From an uncultured Pelagibacteraceae bacterium (GTDB lineage Bacteria > Pseudomonadota > Alphaproteobacteria > Pelagibacterales > Pelagibacteraceae): a DNA stretch of 64,000 bases. A program made the translations under genes and the position numbers. Of this stretch, positions 49,601 through 62,216 are shown piece by piece (the stretch's first letter is position 1; the number at the start of each line of letters is the position of its first letter). The DNA is taken from contig CACPCD010000001.1 in assembly GCA_902632315.1 (NCBI GenBank), forward strand, positions 124,001 through 188,000, given 5' to 3'. Below the pieces are notes generated by a model. It was not told where the DNA came from and searched no databases. It saw only the letters and a program-made list of their open reading frames with translations.

Positions 49601-50837
49601 TTCTATTGAAGATGATAATGGAGTTCAAATAGCGGTATATAAAGTTGCTTATGGTTCTAAGCTATTTTTTAAGAATGGTGATAAAGTAAACGCAAACACA
49701 AAAATTTGCGAATGGGATCCCTACACAACACCTGTAATTGCAGAAAAAAGTGGAATTGCAAGTTATGTTGATTTGATTGACAGTGTTTCTATACAAGAAA
49801 CTACAGATGACGCTACAGGAATTTCCTCAAAGTCAGTAATTGATTGGCGATCACAATCAAAAAGTACAGATTTAAAACCTAGAATTACATTAAGAGATGA
49901 AAAAGGAAATGTGATAAAAAAAGCGGATGATAATGAGGCTAGATATTATTTAGTTCCAGATTCAATTCTTTCTGTAAAAGATGGTCAAAAAGTTTCAGCA
50001 GGTGATGTAATAGCTAGACTTCCAAAAGAAACAACAAAAACAAAAGATATTACAGGAGGACTACCAAGAGTAGCTGAACTGTTTGAGGCAAGAAAAGCAA
50101 AAGATAGCGCAATAATTGCAGAAAATGATGGTCAAGTAGTATTTGGAAAAGAAGTGAGAGGCAAACAAAGAGTTTCAATTGTACCCGAGGATGGTGCTGA
50201 ACCGTCAAATTATTTAATACCAAAAGGAAAGCATATTAATTTTAATCAAGGCGAAAAAATTAAAAAAGGTGAATACCTACTAGATGGTCAACCTTTGCCA
50301 CATGATATCTTGAGGATATTAGGTATTAAAGATCTTACAGAATATTTTGTAAATCAAGTGCAAGAAGTTTACAGGTTACAAGGTGTGATAATTAATGACA
50401 AGCATATAGAAACAATATTAAGACAAATGCTCAAAAAAGTAGAGGTTAAAAGTTCTGGAGATTCAAGTTATCTACCTGGTGAAATAGTTGATAGAATCAA
50501 ATTTGATCTAGTGAATGAGAAATTAAAATCTGAAGGTAAAAATATTGCCACTGGAGAAAGAGTTTTAATGGGTATTACAAAAGCATCTTTACAAACAGAG
50601 TCCTTTATTTCCGCTGCGTCATTTCAAGAAACTACTAGAGTGTTAACAGATGCGGCTATTAAGGGTAAAGTAGATCCATTAAATGGTTTAAAAGAAAATG
50701 TAATAGTTGGAAGATTGGTCCCGGCTGGCACAGGTAATATAAAGAATAAATGGAACAAAAAAGCACTTGAGGAGGATAATAAATTCCTCTCTGAACAAGA
50801 AAAAATTGAACCTTCAGAAACTCAAATAAATCAATAA
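46674..50837 (+). CDS. rpoC: RNA polymerase subunit beta'
   Basis: [29 protein letters not shown]. Confidence 0.99.
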   Translation: MKKELTDLFKNSEISEAQNFNSIKITLASPEKIKSWTYGEIKKPETINYRTFRPEKDGLFCARIFGPIKDYECLCGKYKRMKFRGIICEKCGVEVTKSNVRRERMGHINLATPVAHIWFLKSLPSRIALAVDMKLKEIERVLYFENFIVIEPGLTNLQKNQLLNEEELAKYQDEFGEEAFTAGIGAEAVLEMLKNLDLETEKKSLVNYIKETKSKVNEERAIKRLKLIESFIETGQKPEWMIMTVVPVIPPELRPLVPLDGGRFATSDLNDLYRRVINRNNRLKRLIDLKAPDIIVRNEKRMLQESVDALFDNGRRGRVITGTGKRPLKSLAEMLKGKQGRFRQNLLGKRVDYSGRSVIVVGPDLKLHECGLPKKMALELFKPFLYARLNKLGLASTIKQAKKLVEKETNAVWDALELIVREHPVLLNRAPTLHRLGVQAFEPKLIEGDAIELHPLTCAAFNADFDGDQMAVHVPLSLEAQLEARILMLSTNNILSPSNGKPIIVPSQDMILGIYYLSQEPIHEKPAGYFVNADQIEFALSSGQIKVHSTIISRFETVDENGNKKFEKYTSTAGRFLLANLLPKNSKIKFSLIDRLLPKKVVSEIIDIVFRFCGQKTTVIFCDKLKDLGFKHAFKAGISFGKDDLVIPANKTQLIEDTKKLIKDYENQYAEGLITRGEKYNKVVDAWSKCTDKVAGEMMRGISATEKTSDGLKINSVFMMADSGARGSAAQMKQLAGMRGLIAKPSGEIIESPIISNFKEGLTALEYFNSTHGARKGLADTALKTASSGYLTRRLCDVAQDLTITKMNCENPGFIELSEILEGGNVVVSLSERALGRVTATDVKHPLTGEVLIKKKTMIDEAGCDLIDAAGIKSLKVYSVMTCSSKEGVCATCYGRDLSRGKMVHVGEAIGMISAQSIGEPGTQLTMRTFHVGGTASVKQESQIISKSAGTLKIINSNILEDSKKNLIVMGRNTQLSIEDDNGVQIAVYKVAYGSKLFFKNGDKVNANTKICEWDPYTTPVIAEKSGIASYVDLIDSVSIQETTDDATGISSKSVIDWRSQSKSTDLKPRITLRDEKGNVIKKADDNEARYYLVPDSILSVKDGQKVSAGDVIARLPKETTKTKDITGGLPRVAELFEARKAKDSAIIAENDGQVVFGKEVRGKQRVSIVPEDGAEPSNYLIPKGKHINFNQGEKIKKGEYLLDGQPLPHDILRILGIKDLTEYFVNQVQEVYRLQGVIINDKHIETILRQMLKKVEVKSSGDSSYLPGEIVDRIKFDLVNEKLKSEGKNIATGERVLMGITKASLQTESFISAASFQETTRVLTDAAIKGKVDPLNGLKENVIVGRLVPAGTGNIKNKWNKKALEEDNKFLSEQEKIEPSETQINQ

Positions 50838-50866
50838 AAATAGTCCTTAAGTTAACTAGTTTTAGT

Positions 50867-50894
50867 TTGACAAAGTCAAATTTATTAGTATTTT
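50867..50894 (+). promoter_or_regulatory. Putative str-operon promoter
   Basis: TTGACA (50867-50872), 16-bp spacer, TATTTT (50889-50894), ahead of a ~105-nt leader to rpsL. Confidence 0.45.
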
Positions 50895-51003
50895 GGCGAT
50901 GTTTTTGGTTGGAATGTAGTACTAATCTACTGTACTAAACGCTGCCACGAATAACCTGTCAGTTATTTCACTCAAAATCACAACAATTATACAAATAAAA
51001 TTT

Positions 51004-51375
51004 ATGCCGACTATTAACCAGTTGCTGAAAAAGAAAAGAGTAAAACAAATAAATAGGAATAAAGTTCCTGCTCTTGAAAAACAACCTCTTAAAAGAGGTG
51101 TTTGTGTAAAGGTTTATACAACAACACCAAAGAAACCAAATTCAGCATTAAGAAAGGTCGCGAGGGTCAGATTATCTAATGGTTTTGAAGTAACCGCCTA
51201 TATACCCGGTGAAGGTCATAACTTACAAGAACACTCAGTAGTGTTAATTAGAGGTGGACGTGTAAAAGATTTACCTGGTGTAAGATATCATATCTTGAGA
51301 GGCAATTTAGATACCCAGGGAGTGGCTAATAGAAAAAAAAGAAGATCTTTATATGGAACTAAAAAAGGTAAATAA
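51004..51375 (+). CDS. rpsL: 30S ribosomal protein S12
   Basis: [29 protein letters not shown]. Confidence 0.99.
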   Translation: MPTINQLLKKKRVKQINRNKVPALEKQPLKRGVCVKVYTTTPKKPNSALRKVARVRLSNGFEVTAYIPGEGHNLQEHSVVLIRGGRVKDLPGVRYHILRGNLDTQGVANRKKRRSLYGTKKGK

Positions 51376-51377
51376 AG

Positions 51378-51848
51378 ATGTCTAGAAAAAAAACACAACC
51401 CAAAAAAAATGTTGTTCCAGACCCAAAATTTAATTCAACTATAATTCCAAAGTTAATTAACAACATAATGTATGATGGTAAAAGAGGAGTAGCTACGAAA
51501 ATAGTTTACGATGCAATAGAAAAAATAAAGACAAAATCAAAAGACGAACCAATAAATATCTTTAACGAGGCAATCAATAATATCAAACCAACAGTTGAAG
51601 TAAGATCTAGAAGAGTTGGTGGAGCCACATATCAGGTCCCAGTAGAGGTGAAAAGTAAAAGAGCTCAAGCTTTAGCAATTAGATGGTTAGTCGACTCTGC
51701 AAGAAAAAGAAAAGATAAACATATGTCTGATAAAATATTTAATGAATTATATGATGCATACGAAAAAAAAGGTGCAGCAGTAAAAAAAAGAGAGGATGTA
51801 CATAAGATGGCGGAGTCTAATAAGGCTTTTGCTCATTTTAGATGGTAA
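51378..51848 (+). CDS. rpsG: 30S ribosomal protein S7
   Basis: VEVRSRRVGGATYQVPVEV. Confidence 0.99.
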   Translation: MSRKKTQPKKNVVPDPKFNSTIIPKLINNIMYDGKRGVATKIVYDAIEKIKTKSKDEPINIFNEAINNIKPTVEVRSRRVGGATYQVPVEVKSKRAQALAIRWLVDSARKRKDKHMSDKIFNELYDAYEKKGAAVKKREDVHKMAESNKAFAHFRW

Positions 51849-51854
51849 TAAATT

Positions 51855-53933
51855 ATGGCTAGGACTCATACTTTAGATAAATATAGAAATATTGGGATCA
51901 TGGCTCATATTGATGCTGGTAAAACGACAACAACTGAAAGAATTTTATACTACACAGGCAAAAGTCATAAGATAGGAGAGGTACATGATGGTGCTGCAAC
52001 AATGGATTGGATGGAGCAGGAGCAAGAAAGAGGTATAACCATCACCTCAGCAGCTACTACATGTTTTTGGCAAGATCATAGAATAAATATTATTGATACA
52101 CCGGGTCATGTTGATTTTACGATTGAAGTCGAGAGATCTCTTAAAGTTTTAGATGGTGCTGTTGCTGTATTTGATGGTGTCGCAGGAGTTGAACCACAAT
52201 CTGAAACTGTTTGGAGACAAGCAGATAAATATAAAGTTCCTAGGATTTGTTTTGTTAACAAATTAGACAGAACAGGAGCAGATTTTTTTAGATGTGTAGA
52301 AATGATCAAAGATAGATTAGGTGCAAAACCATTAGTCATACAAGTACCGATTGGGATTGAAGCTTCACTTTCAGGTGTAGTAGATCTCGTAAAAATGAAG
52401 GCTCAAGTTTGGAAAAATGAGGCTCTAGGAGCTGAATGGGAATATAAAGAAATTCCAGATGATCTAAAAGAAATTTCACAAAAGTATAGAACAGAATTGG
52501 TTGAGATGGCTGTTGAGCAAGATGAAAAATTAATGGAAGCTTATTTAAATGGAGATGAAATTAAAGAGGAAGATTTAATTAAATGTATTAGAAAAGGAAC
52601 TTTAAATTTCAGTTTTGTTCCAGTATTAACAGGTTCTGCCTTTAAAAATAAAGGTGTCCAGCCACTTTTAGATGCTGTAATAAATTATCTTCCTAGCCCA
52701 ATTGATATCGGATCTATTAAGGGGACTAAATTAGGATCTGATGATGAGATTGAGATGAAATTTGATGATAGCGCTCCTTTCTCAGCCCTTGCTTTTAAAG
52801 TAGCGAATGACCCATTTGTAGGATCATTAACTTTTATTAGAATATATTCTGGTACAATTAAAACAGGTACTGCAGTTTATAATTCTTCAAAAGAAAAAGA
52901 AGAAAGAGTGGGTAGAATGCTCCTTATGCATGCTAATTCTAGAGAAGATATAAAAGAGGCTAATGCTGGTGACATTGTATCCTTAGCTGGTTTGAAAAAT
53001 ACGATAACTGGCCACACTTTATGCAATAAGGAAAATTCTGTATTGCTAGAGCCAATGGAGTTTCCAGACCCAGTTATTGAAATAGCAGTAGAGCCAAAAA
53101 CAAAAGCTGACCAAGAAAAAATGGGTGAGGCTTTAGGAAGATTAGCTAAAGAAGATCCTTCTTTCAGAGTTTCATCAGATGAGGAGTCTGGGCAAACCAT
53201 CATCAAAGGTATGGGTGAGCTTCATTTAGATATAATTGTTGATAGAATGAAAAGAGAATTTAAGGTAGAAGCTAATGTAGGAGCTCCTCAAGTTGCATAC
53301 AGAGAAACAATAGAAAATTCATCTGAAATTGAATACACCCATAAAAAACAAAGTGGTGGAGCAGGTCAGTTTGCAAAAGTTAAACTGCTTGTTGAGCCGC
53401 AAGAACCAGGAAAAGGAAGAGCAGTTGAGAGTAAAATTAAAGGTGGAGCTATACCTAAAGAATTTATTCCAGGTGTTGAAAAGGGAATAGAAACAGTTTC
53501 TGATGGAGGAATATTAGCAGGTTTTCCAATGATAGATTATAAAGTTACAATTATTGATGGTCTTCATCACGATGTTGACTCAAGTGTTTTGGCTTTTGAA
53601 TTAGCAAGTAGAGCATGTTTTAAAGAAGCGTGCACTAAGGGTGGATTAAAATTACTTGAACCTGTAATGAGAGTAGAAGTAGTTACACCAGAGGATTATA
53701 TGGGTGATGTTATTGGAGATTTAAATAGTCGAAGAGGTCAAATTAGCACCCAAGAGCAGAGAGGAAATGCTACAGTAATTACAGCAATGGTTCCTCTAGC
53801 AAATATGTTTGGTTACATTAATAGCTTAAGATCAATGTCTCAAGGAAGAGCTCAATACTCAATGTTTTTTGATCATTATGCGAAAGTACCACAAAATGTT
53901 CAAGACGAAGTAACAAAAAAGATTGCAGGATAA
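51855..53933 (+). CDS. fusA: Elongation factor G
   Basis: [36 protein letters not shown]. Confidence 0.99.
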   Translation: MARTHTLDKYRNIGIMAHIDAGKTTTTERILYYTGKSHKIGEVHDGAATMDWMEQEQERGITITSAATTCFWQDHRINIIDTPGHVDFTIEVERSLKVLDGAVAVFDGVAGVEPQSETVWRQADKYKVPRICFVNKLDRTGADFFRCVEMIKDRLGAKPLVIQVPIGIEASLSGVVDLVKMKAQVWKNEALGAEWEYKEIPDDLKEISQKYRTELVEMAVEQDEKLMEAYLNGDEIKEEDLIKCIRKGTLNFSFVPVLTGSAFKNKGVQPLLDAVINYLPSPIDIGSIKGTKLGSDDEIEMKFDDSAPFSALAFKVANDPFVGSLTFIRIYSGTIKTGTAVYNSSKEKEERVGRMLLMHANSREDIKEANAGDIVSLAGLKNTITGHTLCNKENSVLLEPMEFPDPVIEIAVEPKTKADQEKMGEALGRLAKEDPSFRVSSDEESGQTIIKGMGELHLDIIVDRMKREFKVEANVGAPQVAYRETIENSSEIEYTHKKQSGGAGQFAKVKLLVEPQEPGKGRAVESKIKGGAIPKEFIPGVEKGIETVSDGGILAGFPMIDYKVTIIDGLHHDVDSSVLAFELASRACFKEACTKGGLKLLEPVMRVEVVTPEDYMGDVIGDLNSRRGQISTQEQRGNATVITAMVPLANMFGYINSLRSMSQGRAQYSMFFDHYAKVPQNVQDEVTKKIAG

Positions 53934-53934
53934 G

Positions 53935-54243
53935 ATGGAGAAACAAAATATTCGAATAAAACTTAGAGCATACGACAATAAAATTTTGGATGCATCTACA
54001 GAAGAAATAGTCAATACAGTTAAAAGAACTGGTGCAACAATTAAAGGACCGATTCCGCTACCTACTAGAATTGAAAGATATACAGTTTTAAGATCCCCAC
54101 ATATAGATAAAAAAAGTAGAGAACAATTTGAATCAAGAACACATAAAAGATTAATAGATATAATTGAACCAACACCACAAACAGTTGAAGCTTTAATGAA
54201 ACTTGATTTAGCTTCAGGTGTTGATGTGGAGATTAAGATTTAA
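53935..54243 (+). CDS. rpsJ: 30S ribosomal protein S10 (start trimmed)
   Basis: [43 protein letters not shown]. Confidence 0.99.
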   Translation: MEKQNIRIKLRAYDNKILDASTEEIVNTVKRTGATIKGPIPLPTRIERYTVLRSPHIDKKSREQFESRTHKRLIDIIEPTPQTVEALMKLDLASGVDVEIKI

Positions 54244-54245
54244 TT

Positions 54246-54956
54246 ATGAGTGAAATAGCTTTGATTGGAAAAAAAATTGGTATGACTAGAGAGTTTTATA
54301 AGTCAGGTCAACTGGTGCCTGTGACTGTATTAAAAATTGAAAAGGCAAGAGTTATTAGCGTGATTGAAAAAGAAAAAAGAGGTTATTCAGCTGTTCAACT
54401 AGGTTACGGAAAAATTAAAAATTCAAAAATTAATAAAGCAATGAAAGGCTATTTTACAAAAAAAAATACAGAAGCTAAAAAAACTCTTAAAGAGTTTAGG
54501 GTTGAGAAAACAGAAAACTTTAAAGAAGGAAATGAATTCGGTCTCGAAATTTTTAAAGATGTAAAATTTGTTGATACAAGATCAAAAACTATTGGTAAGG
54601 GTTTTGCAGGAGCCATGAAAAGACATAATTTTGGTGGTTTGAGAGCTACTCATGGGGTCTCAATATCTCATAGATCTCATGGTTCTACAGGCCAAAGACA
54701 AGATCCAGGCAAGGTATTTAAGGGAAAAAAGATGGCAGGTCACATGGGAGACAAATTAAGAACTATGCAAAATATTGAAATTATTAAAACAGATTTGGAT
54801 AATGAATTACTTTATCTTAAAGGATCTATACCAGGATCAAAAAATTCAGAAGTCCTTGTTAAGCGTTCAGTGAAAAATATAAAAAAGATGACTGTTATTG
54901 AAAAATTAAAAGCTGCTGAAGAAGCTAAAAAAACACCAGAAAAGAAGAAAAAATAA
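54246..54956 (+). CDS. rplC: 50S ribosomal protein L3
   Basis: GKKIGMTREF, FAGAMKRHNFGGLRATHGVSISHRSHGSTGQ. Confidence 0.99.
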   Translation: MSEIALIGKKIGMTREFYKSGQLVPVTVLKIEKARVISVIEKEKRGYSAVQLGYGKIKNSKINKAMKGYFTKKNTEAKKTLKEFRVEKTENFKEGNEFGLEIFKDVKFVDTRSKTIGKGFAGAMKRHNFGGLRATHGVSISHRSHGSTGQRQDPGKVFKGKKMAGHMGDKLRTMQNIEIIKTDLDNELLYLKGSIPGSKNSEVLVKRSVKNIKKMTVIEKLKAAEEAKKTPEKKKK

Positions 54957-55579
54957 TGAAAATAGATAAATTAAATTTAGATGGCAAAAAAAATCAAATT
55001 CAAGTTCTAGACAAAATTTTTTCAGCCAAAATAAATAAAAAACTAATTTACTCTGTCTTATATAAAACAAATGCTAATTATAAAGGTAGGCATGCAAAGA
55101 CAAAACAACAAAATGAAGTATCTGGTCCTACATCAAAAATTTATGCTCAAAAAGGTACTGGTAATGCCAGACATGCTAGTAGAAAGGCTCCTATATTTGT
55201 TGGTGGTGGAGTAGCTCATGGCCCAAAAGGAGAAACCTCTTATAAAAAAAGAAAGCTAAATAAAAGTGAAAAAAAACAAAGTATAGCTTCTCTTATAAGT
55301 GAAAAAAATAAGAATAATAATTTACTTATTTTTAGCGATTTTAATTCAGAAATAAAAAAAACTAAGGAAATGAGCTTAATAATAAAAAAATTCGAAATTT
55401 CAAATGCATTAATTATACTAGACAAAGAATCTAGAAAAAACATAGAACGTGCAGCAAGGAACATTCCAAATATAAAAGTAACCGATGTTAATCATTTTAG
55501 TGCGTTTGATGTTATCAAATTTAGAAAAATTGTTTTTACAGAAAGTTCAGTAAAAGAATTAGAGAAGAGGTATACATAA
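54956..55579 (+). CDS. rplD: 50S ribosomal protein L4
   Basis: GRHAKTKQQNEVSGPTSKIYAQKGTGNARHASRKAPIFVGGGVAHGPK. Confidence 0.98.
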   Translation: MKIDKLNLDGKKNQIQVLDKIFSAKINKKLIYSVLYKTNANYKGRHAKTKQQNEVSGPTSKIYAQKGTGNARHASRKAPIFVGGGVAHGPKGETSYKKRKLNKSEKKQSIASLISEKNKNNNLLIFSDFNSEIKKTKEMSLIIKKFEISNALIILDKESRKNIERAARNIPNIKVTDVNHFSAFDVIKFRKIVFTESSVKELEKRYT

Positions 55580-55873
55580 ATGAGCAAAATTCATCTATAT
55601 GATACAATTTTATCTCCTTTAGTGACTGAAAAATCTACAAATTTATCTGAACAAAATAAAATTGTTTTTAAGGTTCCATCTAAATCAAATAAAAAAAATT
55701 TAAAAAAGAATATTGAAAAAATATTTAAGGTTAATGTGACAAAGATTAATATAATAAATAAACAAAATAGAATTAAATTAACAAGAGGACGAAAAATTAA
55801 AGTTTCAGGATATAAAAAAGCAATAGTGACACTTAAAAAGGGTCAGAGCATAGACTTAACAACTGGTATTTAA
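55580..55873 (+). CDS. rplW: 50S ribosomal protein L23
   Basis: YDTILSPLVTEKSTNLSEQNKIVFKV. Confidence 0.97.
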   Translation: MSKIHLYDTILSPLVTEKSTNLSEQNKIVFKVPSKSNKKNLKKNIEKIFKVNVTKINIINKQNRIKLTRGRKIKVSGYKKAIVTLKKGQSIDLTTGI

Positions 55874-55874
55874 T

Positions 55875-56714
55875 ATGGGATTAAAAACATTTAAACCTTA
55901 CACAAAATCAACTAGAGGTACAATTCTAGTTGACAGATCAGGTCTATGGAAAGGTAAGCCTTTTAAATCTTTAGTTTCACCAAAAAATTCGATGAAAGGA
56001 AGAAATAATAACGGCCACATAACATCCGTAAATAGAGCTGGTGGTCATAAAAAGATGTATAGACATGTTGATTTTTATAGAAAAAAATTTGATATGCCGG
56101 CAAATGTTGAGAGAATTGAATATGATCCAAATAGATCATGTTACATAATGTTAGTAAAATTCTCAGATGGAAGTCATGCTTATTACCTAGCACCACAAAA
56201 AATCAAAATTGGTGATAAAATTGAAAATGGTTCAAAAAAAGAGATTAAGGTTGGTAATTGTATGCCTCTACAAGATATCCCTGTTGGTATTGATATTCAC
56301 AATGTTGAAATTCAACCTGGCGGTGGAGGAAAGATTGCAAGATCTGCAGGCACTTCAGTTACTATAAGCGGATTAGACGGAAATTACAGTCTTATAAAAT
56401 TAGCTTCCGGAGAAGTAAGAAAAATAGACTCAAGATCTTTAGCAACAATAGGTGTTTTAAGTAACCCAGATCAAAAAAATATCAAAATTGGAAAAGCCGG
56501 AAGGTCAAGATGGCTTGGAAGACGACCGCACACTAGGGGAGTAGTGAAAAATCCAGTTGATCACCCCCATGGAGGAGGAGAGGGTAAATCAGCAGGCGGA
56601 AGACATCCTGTTTCTCCAACAGGTCAATCAGCAAAGGGATTGAAAACTAGAGACAATAAGAGAACTGATAAATTTATAGTTAAAAGAAGAAATAAAAGAA
56701 AGGATACTAAATAA
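55875..56714 (+). CDS. rplB: 50S ribosomal protein L2
   Basis: [46 protein letters not shown]. Confidence 0.99.
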   Translation: MGLKTFKPYTKSTRGTILVDRSGLWKGKPFKSLVSPKNSMKGRNNNGHITSVNRAGGHKKMYRHVDFYRKKFDMPANVERIEYDPNRSCYIMLVKFSDGSHAYYLAPQKIKIGDKIENGSKKEIKVGNCMPLQDIPVGIDIHNVEIQPGGGGKIARSAGTSVTISGLDGNYSLIKLASGEVRKIDSRSLATIGVLSNPDQKNIKIGKAGRSRWLGRRPHTRGVVKNPVDHPHGGGEGKSAGGRHPVSPTGQSAKGLKTRDNKRTDKFIVKRRNKRKDTK

Positions 56715-57013
56715 TGGCTAGAGCGGTTTGGAAAGGTCCTTTTGTTGAAGAAAGCTTAATGAAAAAAGTTGATAAATACAAAGTTGACCCAAAAAAGATT
56801 CCAATAAAAACTTGGTCAAGAAAATCTACAATTATTCCTGATTTTGTTGGTGTAAGTTTTTTAATTTATAACGGCAAAAAGTTTATACCAATAACAATCT
56901 CTGAGGATATGGTGGGCCATAAACTAGGGGAATTTGCACCCACAAGAACTTTTTTTGGTCATACTCCGGCAGATAAAAAAGCAAAACCAGCGGAAGCCGA
57001 GGTTAAAAAATAA
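56714..57013 (+). CDS. rpsS: 30S ribosomal protein S19
   Basis: [42 protein letters not shown]. Confidence 0.99.
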   Translation: MARAVWKGPFVEESLMKKVDKYKVDPKKIPIKTWSRKSTIIPDFVGVSFLIYNGKKFIPITISEDMVGHKLGEFAPTRTFFGHTPADKKAKPAEAEVKK

Positions 57014-57015
57014 TT

Positions 57016-57420
57016 ATGAGTAAAGAAACAATAAATAAGAATAATAAAGAAAAAATAGTGAGGTCTATTAACAATAATATAAGATCGAGTGTAAGAAAAC
57101 TTAATCCAATTTTAAAAGGAATAGTTGGTAAAAAAGTTGATATAGCTATTAGAGACCTACAATTTTCTGAAAAGAGAATTAGTAAAGATATTCGAAAAAC
57201 ACTAAATTCTGCTGTAGCCAATGCAGAAAATAATTTTCAATATGATATAGATAAACTTTTTGTAAAAGAAGCCTATTGTGGAAAAAAGATCATAATGAAA
57301 AGATTTAGACCCAGAGCAAAAGGTAGAGCAGCGCCAATATTAAAACCTTACTCGAGTGTTACGATAATTCTATCAGAAAACCAAAAAAAGAAAGTGGAAA
57401 ATCATGGGACAAAAAGTTAA
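57016..57420 (+). CDS. rplV: 50S ribosomal protein L22
   Basis: [36 protein letters not shown]. Confidence 0.97.
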   Translation: MSKETINKNNKEKIVRSINNNIRSSVRKLNPILKGIVGKKVDIAIRDLQFSEKRISKDIRKTLNSAVANAENNFQYDIDKLFVKEAYCGKKIIMKRFRPRAKGRAAPILKPYSSVTIILSENQKKKVENHGTKS

Positions 57421-58084
57421 TCCAGTAGGTTTTAGGTTGGGTGTCAACAGAGGCTGGGACTCTGTCTGGTATGCAAAAAAAAAGGACTTTGGTAATTATT
57501 TAATAGAGGATTTCAAAATAAGAGAATATATCAAAAAAAATGTGATTAATTCAGGTGTATCAAAAGTTATGATCGAAAGGACTTCAAATAAGTGTTATGT
57601 TACAATTTATACCTCAAGGCCGGGTTTTGTAATTGGTAAAAAAGGAAGTGATATAGACAAAATTAAAAACAATCTAGCTAAGCTTACATCAAACGAAGTA
57701 GCTTTAAACATCAAAGAAATAAAAAAACCAGAAACAAATGCTTATTTAGTTGCAGAAAATATTGCACAACAATTAGTTAAAAGAATTTCTTATAGACGAG
57801 CAATGAAGAGAGCAATGCAATCATGTTTAAGATTAGGAGCTAAAGGAATTAAAGTTTCGATAAGTGGAAGATTAGGTGGAAATGAAATTGCTAGAACAGA
57901 ATGGTTAAGAGACGGCAGCATTCCATCTCATACACTAAGAGCGGATATTGATTATGCAGAAGCCGAGGCGTTAACAACTTATGGTATAATTGGAATTAAA
58001 GTTTGGATTTACAAAGGAGAAGTTTTTGCAAAAGAGTTTAGTCAGGAGACCAACAAAGTGATGAATAAAGAGGTAAAAGAGTAA
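57404..58084 (+). CDS. rpsC: 30S ribosomal protein S3
   Basis: [37 protein letters not shown]. Confidence 0.99.
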   Translation: MGQKVNPVGFRLGVNRGWDSVWYAKKKDFGNYLIEDFKIREYIKKNVINSGVSKVMIERTSNKCYVTIYTSRPGFVIGKKGSDIDKIKNNLAKLTSNEVALNIKEIKKPETNAYLVAENIAQQLVKRISYRRAMKRAMQSCLRLGAKGIKVSISGRLGGNEIARTEWLRDGSIPSHTLRADIDYAEAEALTTYGIIGIKVWIYKGEVFAKEFSQETNKVMNKEVKE

Positions 58085-58085
58085 G

Positions 58086-58496
58086 ATGTTGCAACCAGTA
58101 AGAACTAAATGGAGAAAAGCTCATAAAGGTAGAATTCATGGAACTGCCTCGAGAGCTAATTTTATAAATTATGGAGCATTTGCCCTAAAAGCTCTAACAC
58201 CTGACAGGGTAACTGGGAAACAAATTGAAGCTGCCAGAGTTGCTTTAACAAGACATATGAAAAGACAAGGAAGGGTTTGGACTAGAATTTTTCCTAATAT
58301 TCCAGTCTCAAAAAAACCAATAGAGGTTAGAATGGGTAAAGGAAAGGGTTCACCAGAATTTTATGCGTGCAGAGTTAAACCAGGTAGAATTTTATTTGAA
58401 GTAGATGGTGTTTCAGAACAAATAGCTAAAGAAGCCTTATACAAAGCCTCAGCTAAATTACCAATTAAGACAAAAACCATAAAGAGGTTTGCTTAA
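58086..58496 (+). CDS. rplP: 50S ribosomal protein L16
   Basis: [38 protein letters not shown]. Confidence 0.99.
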   Translation: MLQPVRTKWRKAHKGRIHGTASRANFINYGAFALKALTPDRVTGKQIEAARVALTRHMKRQGRVWTRIFPNIPVSKKPIEVRMGKGKGSPEFYACRVKPGRILFEVDGVSEQIAKEALYKASAKLPIKTKTIKRFA

Positions 58497-58497
58497 A

Positions 58498-58689
58498 ATG
58501 AAAAAACAGGAAGTCAAAAAAATGTCAAAAGACGAGATTTTGAAAAATATTGATAAAAATAAAAAAGATTTATTCAATTTTAGATTTCAAAAAGTAAACT
58601 CGCAAGTTACAAACCCAGCAAAAATTGGAGAAACAAAAAAAAATATTGCAAGATTGAAAACAATTTTAAAAGGAAAATTAAATGCCTAA
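58498..58689 (+). CDS. rpmC: 50S ribosomal protein L29
   Basis: [33 protein letters not shown]; between rplP and rpsQ. Confidence 0.95.
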   Translation: MKKQEVKKMSKDEILKNIDKNKKDLFNFRFQKVNSQVTNPAKIGETKKNIARLKTILKGKLNA

Positions 58690-58918
58690 AAAGATACTTA
58701 CAGGTACCGTAATAAGTGACAAACCAAACAAGACAATAACAGTTGTTGTTGAAAGAAAATATTCACACCCTTTGCTAAAAAAAGTAATTAAAGTGAAAAA
58801 AAAATATAATGTTCATGATGAAAATAATAAATTTAAAACAGGTGATAAAGTCTCAATAATTGAGAGTAAACCTTTTTCAAAAAATAAGAGATTTCAAGTA
58901 ATGGAAAGTGTAAAATAA
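58682..58918 (+). CDS. rpsQ: 30S ribosomal protein S17
   Basis: [26 protein letters not shown]. Confidence 0.98.
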   Translation: MPKKILTGTVISDKPNKTITVVVERKYSHPLLKKVIKVKKKYNVHDENNKFKTGDKVSIIESKPFSKNKRFQVMESVK

Positions 58919-59286
58919 TGATACAGGTTCAAACAGAATTAATGGTAGCAGATAATACTGGTGCTAAAAAAATTGAATGTATAAAAGTGCTAGGTGGCTC
59001 TAAAAGAAGATATGCAAGTATCGGTGATACTATTGTAATAGCAGTGAAAGAAGCAATTCCGAAGGGTAAAGTCAAAAAAGGATCTGTTCACAAAGCTGTT
59101 GTGGTAAGAGTCAAAAAAGGAATTCATAGGGATGATGGTTCCAAAGTTAAATTTGATAATAATGCTGCTGTCTTAGTTGATGACAAAGGTGAACCTGTGG
59201 GAACTAGAATATTTGGTCCTGTAACAAGAGAGTTAAGAAATAGAGGGCAAATGAAAATAATTTCATTAGCACCAGAGGTCTTATAA
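58918..59286 (+). CDS. rplN: 50S ribosomal protein L14
   Basis: [33 protein letters not shown]. Confidence 0.99.
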   Translation: MIQVQTELMVADNTGAKKIECIKVLGGSKRRYASIGDTIVIAVKEAIPKGKVKKGSVHKAVVVRVKKGIHRDDGSKVKFDNNAAVLVDDKGEPVGTRIFGPVTRELRNRGQMKIISLAPEVL

Positions 59287-59531
59287 TGATTAAAAAAGGT
59301 TTAAAAGTTAAAGTTTTAACTGGAAAAGATAAAAAAAAAGAAGGTGAAGTTATTGAAATTGATAGATCAAATAATAGAGCCAAAGTAAAACAGATTAATA
59401 TGGTTAAAAAACATGTTAAAACAACAAAAGAAAAAAAAGGCGGAATTATATCAAAAGAGGATTTTATACATTTATCTAATTTAAAATTGGTTGGTGATAA
59501 AATTAAATCTAAAAAGACTGAGGCAAAATAA
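59286..59531 (+). CDS. rplX: 50S ribosomal protein L24
   Basis: [39 protein letters not shown]. Confidence 0.98.
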   Translation: MIKKGLKVKVLTGKDKKKEGEVIEIDRSNNRAKVKQINMVKKHVKTTKEKKGGIISKEDFIHLSNLKLVGDKIKSKKTEAK

Positions 59532-59533
59532 TA

Positions 59534-60088
59534 ATGATACCAAGATTAAAAGAGCTTTATTTTAAAGAAATACAACCATCATTAAAATCACAATTTGGTT
59601 TTAAAAATTTATATATGGGACCTAAAATTGAAAAAATTGTATTAAATATGGGGCTTGGACTTGATGGTAATGACTCTAAAATTTTAAAGTCATGTGAAGA
59701 AGACCTAGCAAAAATAACTGGACAAAAACCTGTTATTACAAAGTTTAAGAAATCAGTCGCAAACTTTAAAACACGTAAAGGAACTAATGCAGGTTTAAAA
59801 GTAACATTAAGAAAAGACAAAATGTATGAATTTTTAGATCGGCTTGTTAATATTGCCTTACCTAGAATCAAAGATTTTAGGGGTCTTTCATCAAAAGGTT
59901 TCGATAATTTTGGAAATTATACTTTTGGGATAAAAGAACACATTATATTTCCAGAGGTAAGCTTTGATAGAGCTGATAAGGTAAGAGGATTAGATATCAT
60001 TATTGTTATTTCATCCAAAAATAATGAACATAGTTATGCTTTGTTAGAAAAATTAAATTTTCCATTTATAAAAAAAGGAGATAATTAA
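59534..60088 (+). CDS. rplE: 50S ribosomal protein L5
   Basis: KIEKIVLNMGLG, PVITKFKKSVANFKTRKG. Confidence 0.98.
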   Translation: MIPRLKELYFKEIQPSLKSQFGFKNLYMGPKIEKIVLNMGLGLDGNDSKILKSCEEDLAKITGQKPVITKFKKSVANFKTRKGTNAGLKVTLRKDKMYEFLDRLVNIALPRIKDFRGLSSKGFDNFGNYTFGIKEHIIFPEVSFDRADKVRGLDIIIVISSKNNEHSYALLEKLNFPFIKKGDN

Positions 60089-60089
60089 A

Positions 60090-60395
60090 ATGGCTAAATT
60101 GAGCTCAATTAATAAAAATAATAGAAGAATAAAACTATCTAATAAATTTTATCAAAAAAGAGAAAAATTAAAAAAAATAGTTATGAATAAAAAACTCCCT
60201 CTAGAGGAAAGATTTAAAGCTCAGCAGAAACTGTCTAAGCTTCCAAGAAATTCTGCAAAAACAAGAGTTATGAACAGATGTCAAATCACAGGTAGGCCCC
60301 ATGGTGTTTATAGAAAATTAAAAATTTCAAGAATCGCTCTTAGACAACTTGGTCTCCAAGGAAAGATACCTGGTTTAATTAAATCTAGTTGGTAG
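60090..60395 (+). CDS. rpsN: 30S ribosomal protein S14
   Basis: LPRNSAKTRVMNRCQITGRPHGVYRKLKISRIALRQL. Confidence 0.99.
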   Translation: MAKLSSINKNNRRIKLSNKFYQKREKLKKIVMNKKLPLEERFKAQQKLSKLPRNSAKTRVMNRCQITGRPHGVYRKLKISRIALRQLGLQGKIPGLIKSSW

Positions 60396-60407
60396 AAAGG
60401 AAAAATT

Positions 60408-60803
60408 ATGAGTTTAAGTGATCCAATAGGTGATATGATAGCAAGAGTAAAAAATGCTCAAGCAAGAAATCATAAAAAAGTTGATTTACCTTCTTCGAAT
60501 TTTAAAACAAAAATAGCCGATATACTTAAGAATGAAGGTTTTATAAAAGATTTTAAAATAAGTAATGAAAATAATAAATCAATATTATCCATGGAACTAA
60601 AGTATCATTCAGGAAACCCAGTAATAAGTGCTTTTGAAAGGGTTTCTAAACCAGGAAGAAGAATTTTTTCAAGTGCCAATGGTCTTCCTAAGATAAACAA
60701 TGGCTTAGGCATAGCCATTATATCAACACCAAAGGGTGTCATGACAGATATTGACGCTCGTAAACAAAGGGTTGGTGGGGAAATAATTTGTAAGGTGTTT
60801 TAA
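60408..60803 (+). CDS. rpsH: 30S ribosomal protein S8
   Basis: DPIGDMIARVKNAQ, GLGIAIISTPKGVMTD. Confidence 0.98.
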   Translation: MSLSDPIGDMIARVKNAQARNHKKVDLPSSNFKTKIADILKNEGFIKDFKISNENNKSILSMELKYHSGNPVISAFERVSKPGRRIFSSANGLPKINNGLGIAIISTPKGVMTDIDARKQRVGGEIICKVF

Positions 60804-61342
60804 TGTCTAAAATTGGTAAAATTAATATTTCAATTCCAGAAAAAGTAAAAGTTGCTTTAGCAGGAAATATATTGAACATCGAAGGTCCGTTAGGGAAAAA
60901 ATCAATTAATATTGATCTGGAAACATTCAATCTGGATATAAAAGACGGAAAAGAAATATCTATAAAACCAAAAAAAATTGACGATCAAACAAAAAGATTG
61001 TGGGGAATGAATAGAAGCTTAATAAACAATGCTGTTATAGGCTCAAGTCAAGGATATGAAAAAATACTTGAGCTTGTGGGTGTTGGTTATAGAGCTGCAT
61101 TAAAAGGAAATCAGTTAAACCTTCAATTAGGTTACAGTCATGATATTAATTTCGACATACCCGAAGGTATAAAAGTTGTAGTTGAAAAACAAACAACGTT
61201 AAAAATTTCAGGAGCAGATAAACAACAAGTTGGGGCAGTAGCCTCAAAGCTTAAGACTTTAAGAAAAATTGAACCATATAAAGGAAAAGGTGTGAGGGAG
61301 AAAGGTCAATATATTCTAAAGAAAGAAGGGAAAAAGAAATAA
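60803..61342 (+). CDS. rplF: 50S ribosomal protein L6
   Basis: [37 protein letters not shown]. Confidence 0.99.
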   Translation: MSKIGKINISIPEKVKVALAGNILNIEGPLGKKSINIDLETFNLDIKDGKEISIKPKKIDDQTKRLWGMNRSLINNAVIGSSQGYEKILELVGVGYRAALKGNQLNLQLGYSHDINFDIPEGIKVVVEKQTTLKISGADKQQVGAVASKLKTLRKIEPYKGKGVREKGQYILKKEGKKK

Positions 61343-61698
61343 TGAAATTAAATACAAGTAAAAGAAAAAGATTTAGAGTGAGCAATAAAGTCAAAAAATT
61401 TGCTTCTAATGATCGTTTTAGATTAAGTATATCAAGATCAACAAAAAATATCTCAGCACAAATAATTGATGATAAGAAAAGCATTACCTTATTATCTGCA
61501 TCGTCTGTAGAAAAGGATATTAAATCAGTAAAAAAAGTTAATAAAACTGAGCTATCTAAAATAGTAGCTGAAAAACTTGCAAAAAAAGCTCAAGAAAAAA
61601 AAATAACAAAGATTTTTTTTGACAGAGGTGTTTATAAATATCATGGTCGAGTTAAAATATTTGCTGAAACTTTACGTAAAAATGGGATGGAATTTTAA
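61342..61698 (+). CDS. rplR: 50S ribosomal protein L18
   Basis: [47 protein letters not shown]. Confidence 0.98.
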   Translation: MKLNTSKRKRFRVSNKVKKFASNDRFRLSISRSTKNISAQIIDDKKSITLLSASSVEKDIKSVKKVNKTELSKIVAEKLAKKAQEKKITKIFFDRGVYKYHGRVKIFAETLRKNGMEF

Positions 61699-61700
61699 TT

Positions 61701-62216
61701 ATGGACAACATTAAAGATAAAAAAAGTGATGATATTTTAGAGAAGTTGGTTCATATCAACAGGATTACTAAAGTAGTTAAAGGTGGAAGAAGATTTGGTT
61801 TCTCGGCATTAGTTGTTGTAGGGAATCAATCAGGAAAAATTGGTATTGCTCACGCAAAAGCCAAACAAGTGCCTGATGCAATTAAAAAGGCTAATGAAAT
61901 GGCAAGAAGAAAATTAATTCAAATTCCGCTGAGAGAGGGTAGAACTATTCATCATGATGTAAAAGCAAAAGACGGCTCTGGAAAAATTGTATTAAGAGCA
62001 GCTTCTAAAGGAACGGGAATAATTGCAGGTGGGCCTGTTAGAGCAGTTTGTGAAGTTTTGGGAGTAAAGGACATTGTTGCTAAATCAATGGGTACCTCAA
62101 ATGCGCATAACGTTATTAGAGCTACTATGAAGGCTTTATTAAAGCAAAATTCTCCAAAACAAATATCATCAATAAGAAATAAAAAAATCTCTGAAATAAT
62201 AGAAAAAAGAGGATAA
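61701..62216 (+). CDS. rpsE: 30S ribosomal protein S5
   Basis: [36 protein letters not shown]. Confidence 0.99.
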   Translation: MDNIKDKKSDDILEKLVHINRITKVVKGGRRFGFSALVVVGNQSGKIGIAHAKAKQVPDAIKKANEMARRKLIQIPLREGRTIHHDVKAKDGSGKIVLRAASKGTGIIAGGPVRAVCEVLGVKDIVAKSMGTSNAHNVIRATMKALLKQNSPKQISSIRNKKISEIIEKRG